Of a DNA stretch of 64,000 nt, positions 58,765-64,000 are shown piece by piece. Numbering within the stretch: position 1 is the stretch's first letter; every line of letters starts with the position of its first letter. Under the pieces are notes generated by a model. The model did not search any database and had not been told where the DNA came from. It saw nothing but the letters and a program-made list of their open reading frames with translations. The DNA is from Sacculina carcini (taxonomy: Eukaryota > Arthropoda > Thecostraca > Sacculinidae), in contig OU696570.1 in assembly GCA_916048095.2 (NCBI GenBank), positions 10,959,816 through 11,023,815 of the forward strand. Direction: 5' to 3'. A program made the translations under genes and the position numbers.

Positions 58765-59470
58765 CGCTTCGCTCATAGCAAATTACCCGTTAAAACCATG
58801 TAACTCTTCCATACACAAAAAATAAGACTACTAAAATACAAAAGTACTCATTTTCAAAAGTAAATCTTCGAAAGTACGCATTTTCAGTCTAGACAATTTG
58901 AAAACAGTAAGTCAATTCATATGCATTGAACCATGAAAATATTGCTGCAACCAAATTCACTCGCATGAAGATGCACAATGACCTACTGACTGACACATGC
59001 ATGACTCCCATTGCATAATATGCACACATATACATGCAAACACATGTACATGCAAACACACGACAAATACTAGTATTATTTTTATTATTTATCATCACCA
59101 GTGGCTGCCGCGTGCAATAAAAATGAGCGATAAACGATAATTATCACTGGGGTGAAATCTTTTATCGTTTATCGCAAAGTTTTCTAAAGTTATCGCTCAT
59201 TCACTTATTGCTAGTTCCAAAAAATGAGGAACAATAAACGATAAGCTCAAGAGGCCTTTGTAAAAATGGAAAGATGTGCACGGCGGCAATAGTCACAACA
59301 GTCCGCCTGACGTTTCCAGACCAGTTCAAGCTGAGAGTATACATATTGTAGAAACTAGAAGGATCAACACTGGCATATATGTGAATCCTGACAAAATCAT
59401 ATGAGAACTGCCAAGTGTGTGTGTAGCTGGCCAATCACATTATTATTCACAGCTGCAATACGCCAGCCTC
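58765..59470 (+). repeat. inverted-repeat arm A
   Basis: This arm is the reverse complement of about 62868-63835. Shared blocks from outside to inside are CTTCGCTCA, CCATACACAAAAAATAAGA, GAAAGTACGCATTTTCAGTC, AATTTGAAAACAGTAAGTCA, a long block around GTAGGTCATTGTGCATCTTC (reverse sense), and then the hAT end CAGTGGCTGCCGCGTGC at 59099. Confidence 0.85.
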
Positions 59471-59780
59471 GCTGGAGTTCTCGAGTTAGGAAGGTGTATG
59501 AGATTATTTTAAGGAACTGAAATTTGGGAGCGATCAGTTGTGTACATGTATAATTATTCAACGTATTTGCGACAATGTTTATATCAACAAATTCTGCAGA
59601 AAAATATTGATCTTGACCTCATTTAATGAACCTGTCGGTCGTGAGAAGTTGATAGAAACATTTTTGGGGGGTTTCGGCCCCCTGAGCTACACTCTGGTTC
59701 CGCCAGTGACACCTGATCCTCTCCCCTCCAGCCAGAACAAAAACATGGTGACTGAAAAGTCTAAAGAAGCCAGGTACGAC
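59099..59780 (+). mobile_element. truncated copy of the hAT composite
   Basis: Starts at terminus CAGTGGCTGCCGCGTGC and parallels 18831-17985 in reverse: CGATAA repeats, the GTCCGCCTGACGTTTCCAGA block, part of the nested MITE (GGTTCCGCCAGTG at about 59698-59710), and the transposase start TPDPLPSSQNKNMVTEKSKE. It then breaks off at about 59780. The segment equivalent to 18265-18440 is missing. Confidence 0.85.
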
Positions 59781-59784
59781 TAGT

Positions 59785-61220
59785 GATGAAAAAACACGTT
59801 TTTTTGTTGCAGTTTTTTGCAAAAAAGCATGTTTTTTTGTTTTGTTTTGTTTTTTTTGTTTTTTATGTTTTTTACCAATTAGCCCCACTTGTCATGGGAT
59901 GTTAGATTTTAGTACATATAAATGAGTTTAATTGATGTTTTGTACATCTTTACGCGTCTCATTTCAAAGATAATTTGATAATAGTATAGAAAACAAATAT
60001 ATTTATCGATAAATATCCCAGGAGACTATTTGAAAGTGCATCCAGGTCCGGTGGTTTAGATTTTTTCATTGAGAAAACCCATGTTTTTAAAAGATGGTTT
60101 TAATGAGGTGGATATTTGGAATAATTTGTCAGCAGAACAAAACAAATTCATTGAGTAATCATGTTTTTTGTAAAGAAACCATGTTTTTTATGAAAAAATG
60201 TAACGATGTTTTTCAAACTGGTTTTAAATTCGTCTTATTAATGTACAGATTCAGAAAATGTTGACAGCAGAACAATACAAGCTTATTGGTTGGTCAAGTG
60301 TCTTTAGACAAACGTATATTTAAACTAACGCTTTTTAATGAAGCAATGCTTTCTATAGCAGTCTCTATGAAAGATAGATTTGATTGATGTACGTTCAAAT
60401 ACCTTTTGTATAGCAAGTAGCCTGCAGGTATATGCGGCTGGTTAAACCACTTGATATAAACTGTTTTTGTAACCATGTTTTTTTCAATATATGTTGTTTT
60501 CAAAAACGGTTTTCGTAGATGTAGAGATTTTGAAAAAAATTGGCGGCAGATCAAGGAAAGTTGAACCAAATTAATTGGTTTTTATCAGTAACCAATTTTT
60601 TAGAACTGGTCTTATGGATGATGATTTCTTTGATGTAGTTATTAGTGTTCAAATACATTTTTGTGCATTAAATATATTTCCTCAGTCGTTTTTTCCCACA
60701 CGAAAATATTGTCCGTTTTTCTCATCAGGATTACCACTCTGAATAATGCGACCCGCTTATATTCGTAGTATCATTAGGGACACTAAGTTTGTGTGTATAT
60801 TTGTAGCCTTTGTGTAAATATTTGCAGTGCTTGCACTTTTATATTTGCAATTAATTGATCTGTTGAATGAAATGATGAAAGTTATTATAATCAACGTAGT
60901 TCATTTCTGGTAGGAAAAAGGTTATATGTAAAAAATATAAAAAATATGCCACCTGATTTCTTAAACAGTTTCAGTTTTTAGCAAAAAAACGGTTCTCAAA
61001 CCCTGTTTTTTACACAATGATAAACTCAATAATTGAATGCAAAGCTGTACTTTACATAGGAGTACCGCACATTACCGTGCAAACAAAGATATTTATGTTG
61101 AATTAATCAGAAATTGATCAGAAATTCTGATTAGTAATGTTGAATGTAATATTTATCTGAATCCATAGATTAATAAAACGAATTTAAAACCAGTTTGAAA
61201 AACATCATTACATTTTTTCA
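59785..61220. repeat. T-rich relic resembling the 27870-28730 hAT MITE
   Basis: Contains many CCATGTTTTTT and AAAAACATG variants, ending near GGTTCTCAAACCCTGTTTTT and TTTAAAACCAGTTTGAAAAA. Composition and motifs match the MITE at 27870-28730, but clear ends and a duplication were not found. Confidence 0.5.
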
Positions 61221-62161
61221 AAGAAAGATATACTTAAGACTTACATACTACTTATATAAGAAATATTTACTTGGAAAATCTTATGACCGCGAAAAACTCC
61301 TCATTAAACCTGAGTACACGGTGTAAATTTTGCATATTCACGATTGTAAATACAGTTGCTACATGTATAGAAAATGTATTGTGTTATCTGAGTGTGCGTG
61401 TGTTTTGGGTTTCGTATCTATGGACGTGTTTCATTATAAATAACGTAAGTGCTGAAGGAAGTTGATGGAAGTGAAAGGATAATGAAACTTTTTGTGAAGT
61501 GATACATCAATGACGCTTGTTTGACGATTTTGAACGGCTGAGTGCGAATAACCCCACAAACTTTGTGGTCCAAATAATTTTTTGGCTTCATTTTCATCAT
61601 TTGCATTTGCTTTCTGTTGATTTGCTGAATTTTAGTTCATGGATTCATTAATTCCATATGGAGCTGCGCTAATCTCAGCATTGTTTGATTTACACAAATA
61701 CCACACAAATATTTTAAGCCATCCGCTATGGCGAACAAAATGCTCACAGAAAATATATTCTATATTATATAGTCCTCAACAAATATATTCTATTCCTCTA
61801 TTCAATTCCAAAACAAACAGCACACGGGAAAGGGAATGTCGCTAAAGCGCAATGATTGCCTAATGCCTTCTGCTTCAATTATTCCGAGTGAAGCACAGTG
61901 AAGTACTTCACCCCACCTTCAGCATTGATAACGTAACACTGTGAAGCGCTTCCTAGCGCTTCAGCATTGATAATGAAACACGCCCATAGGGCGTCCCCAT
62001 AGGGCGTATATCTATGCTGGATCTTTGTAATTGTACGTGTGTGTGTATGCGTGTGTATGTACGACGGTCCACGCTGTGTCGGTTTCCTTTGAATTGTGCG
62101 TATGTAAGTATACCCAACCTGTGCATCTGAGCGTGTTTGTGAATGTGTGCATGTGGGTGTT

Positions 62162-62239
<78 letters not shown>

Positions 62240-62759
62240 GGTCCACGCTGTTCCCACTGCGTGGGTTCTTTGACAGCGTGACTGCGTCCTCAATACAGTT
62301 TCGACTTGTAAATACTGTTTACGTCTACATGTCATCATTGTATATATATGAGGTGTGCGGTGTGTTTGTGATGTATGATGTTTTCGTGCGCTCAGTACAG
62401 GTAGTACCTGGCTGAATTATCTGTAAGATTAGTATCATCGCTATCTTGATGAACAGGAAGGTATTTGCTTATGGGCGCGTGTACGTGTGTGTGCGTGTGT
62501 CTGTGTTCTACCTGCATTGTATTGCCGTGCTTTGTAAAAACGAAACATATATTTGAATATGCATGTGATTGCACATGAATGTATGTGGTGTGTAATGTTT
62601 ATATTATCGCAATTGAGACATGATGTGTGTATTGCGTTTTACAAATGACTCAATAAATGAAATGAAATGTGTGTGTGTGTGTATGTGTGTGTGTGTGTGT
62701 GTTTGTGTTAGTACACATAATATACTTTATACATTTATACATTGATGTATATGTGTGTT
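61221..62759. other. no gene recognised; (GT)n microsatellite
   Basis: AT-rich sequence with short frames only. A (GT)n run of about 78 bp lies at 62160-62238, and smaller TG runs at 62670-62702. Two adjacent direct repeats CATAGGGCGT occur at 61984-62008. Confidence 0.45.
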
Positions 62760-62867
62760 GGAATTGAATATGACAAAGTTAGTTGAGGGTCAACTGAGCT
62801 ACTTTGAACATCAATGCATGATGACCATCATCCCCCCCCCCGAGCATCGACACAAATTTACGCCCAT
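62760..62867 (-). repeat. dispersed repeat family R1, copy C (truncated, inverted)
   Basis: Read on the minus strand: GGGCGTAAATTTGTGTCGAT, a G-run, then CATCATGCATTGATGTTCAA. It matches the start of copies A and B. It abuts the hAT part of arm B. Confidence 0.75.
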
Positions 62868-63835
62868 GGCTGTGAATAATAATGTGATTGGCCAGCTACA
62901 CACACACTTGGCATCTCTCATATGATTTTTTCAGGATTCACTTGAAAGCCAGTGTTGATCCTTCTAGTTTCTACAATATGTATACTCTCAGCTTGAACTG
63001 GTCTGGAAACGTCAGGCGGACTGTTGTGACTATTGCCGCCGTGCACATCTTTCCATTTTCACAAAGGCCTCTTCAACTTATCGTTTATTGTTCCTCATTT
63101 TTTGGAAATAGCAATAATTGAATGAGCGATAACTTCAAAAAACTTTGCGATAAAAGATAAAAGGTTTCACCCCAGTGATAATTATCGTTTATCGCTAATT
63201 TTTATCGCACGCGGCAGCCACTGGTGATAAAAAATAATAATAATAATACTAGTATTTATCGTGTGTTTGCCTTTACATGTGTATGCATGTATATGTGTGC
63301 ATATTATGCAATAGGAGTAATGCGTGTGTCAGTCAGTAGGTCAATGTGTATCTTCATGCGAGTGAAGTTGGTTACAGCAATATTTTCATGGTTCAATGCA
63401 TTTAAATTTGTAGCGACCGCGCCGCATTCAGCCCTATGAGTTATTATTATTAATTTAAGTGTTCCTTTCTCTTTTTATTATATAATTTAATTTGTGATAC
63501 ATATTTATGTGCGTCTTGTTTTTGTTGTAAACATCTTTAACTTTGATGCGTACTATATGTGACACCGTCAATGAACTGGGAGTGCCTCCTCGCTCTCTCG
63601 CTTGGACGCTTGCCGTGTGCGCACCTTTTTGCTCGCGCTCCTGTGTGGGTGATCATTACATTTGCTACGTGTTTTGCTGTTTGTGGCTCTCGCTAAAAAT
63701 TGACTTACTGTTTTCAAATTGTCCAGACTGAAAATGCGTACTTTCGAAGGGGGTATTTCAGTATTCTTATTTTTTGTGTATGGAATTTCATTTTTGTGGG
63801 GCTCCTCACATTGGTTTTTGGGTGAGCGAAGCATA
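62868..63835 (-). repeat. inverted-repeat arm B
   Basis: Reverse-complement partner of 58765-59470, including the hAT end (GCACGCGGCAGCCACTG at about 63206-63222) and the flanking non-hAT DNA on the far side. An extra segment of about 285 bp (63412-63696) is present here and absent from arm A. Confidence 0.85.
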
Positions 63836-64000
63836 TAAATCCTTACTACGGCCCTGCCATTAGGGAAACTGCTTTAATATTCAATGAATACATATGCAAG
63901 ACATTATCATCTCTATATTTATCATCTAGCATTATCATCTCAACATAAACGAACATGCAATTCTGGCAAAAATCGCTATGCTGAATATTCATGTGCTAAA
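63836..64000. other. window edge, nothing recognised
   Basis: 165 bp of AT-rich sequence with a duplicated CATTATCATCTC motif. No feature is supported. Confidence 0.4.

Overview
The window is nuclear DNA from an animal, almost certainly an invertebrate. It carries six split or compact protein genes of conserved eukaryotic families (NELFB, MNAT1, AAGAB, SEM1, a glutathione S-transferase and a CEP350-like centrosomal protein). Exons are GC-rich with GT-AG introns, in an AT-rich background full of (TG/CA)n and (TA)n microsatellites. The transferase resembles the delta/epsilon type (Ser in PASAPCRS, then NPQHTIPT), and a tRNA-headed SINE carries a core motif familiar from invertebrate SINEs. I cannot name the phylum.

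Layout: NELFB (+, 11 exons, 479-10211) holds a young 4.6-kb Gypsy LTR retrotransposon in antisense inside intron 9 (4593-9205, TSD GTCTG). MNAT1 (+, 12300-13596) and AAGAB (-, 13896-18912) converge. AAGAB and the intronless SEM1 (+, 19339-19572) diverge from a 426-bp spacer. A GST gene (-, 21423-25164) follows. A second, older Gypsy element (26848-31642, TSD CAGGG) is gutted and carries a nested hAT MITE. From 32167 to at least 57007 the minus strand carries a CEP350-like gene of 15 recognisable exons (about 2,790 codons). Its introns contain an antisense LINE (40.2-44.5 kb), a transposase relic, a hAT element with intact ends (51151-52428), and an unrecognised intronless ORF cluster (53.5-55.9 kb). 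The last 6 kb hold repeats, including two inverted arms around 58.77-59.47 and 62.87-63.83 kb.

The host genes serve separate core functions: NELFB in promoter-proximal pausing of RNA polymerase II, MNAT1 in the CDK-activating kinase/TFIIH, AAGAB in adaptor-complex assembly, SEM1 in the proteasome lid, and CEP350 at the centrosome. No operon-like pathway links them.

The most distinctive non-gene signals are these. (1) UG-rich microsatellites sit directly against the 3' splice site in about 15 of 34 introns, always as (TG)n on the sense strand. (2) The CEP350 homologue shows no CAP-Gly domain. (3) There is an orphan ORF cluster with an in-frame stop and a TAATG overlap. (4) A nested hAT composite is present in more than one copy. 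All calls are by eye; no database search was possible.
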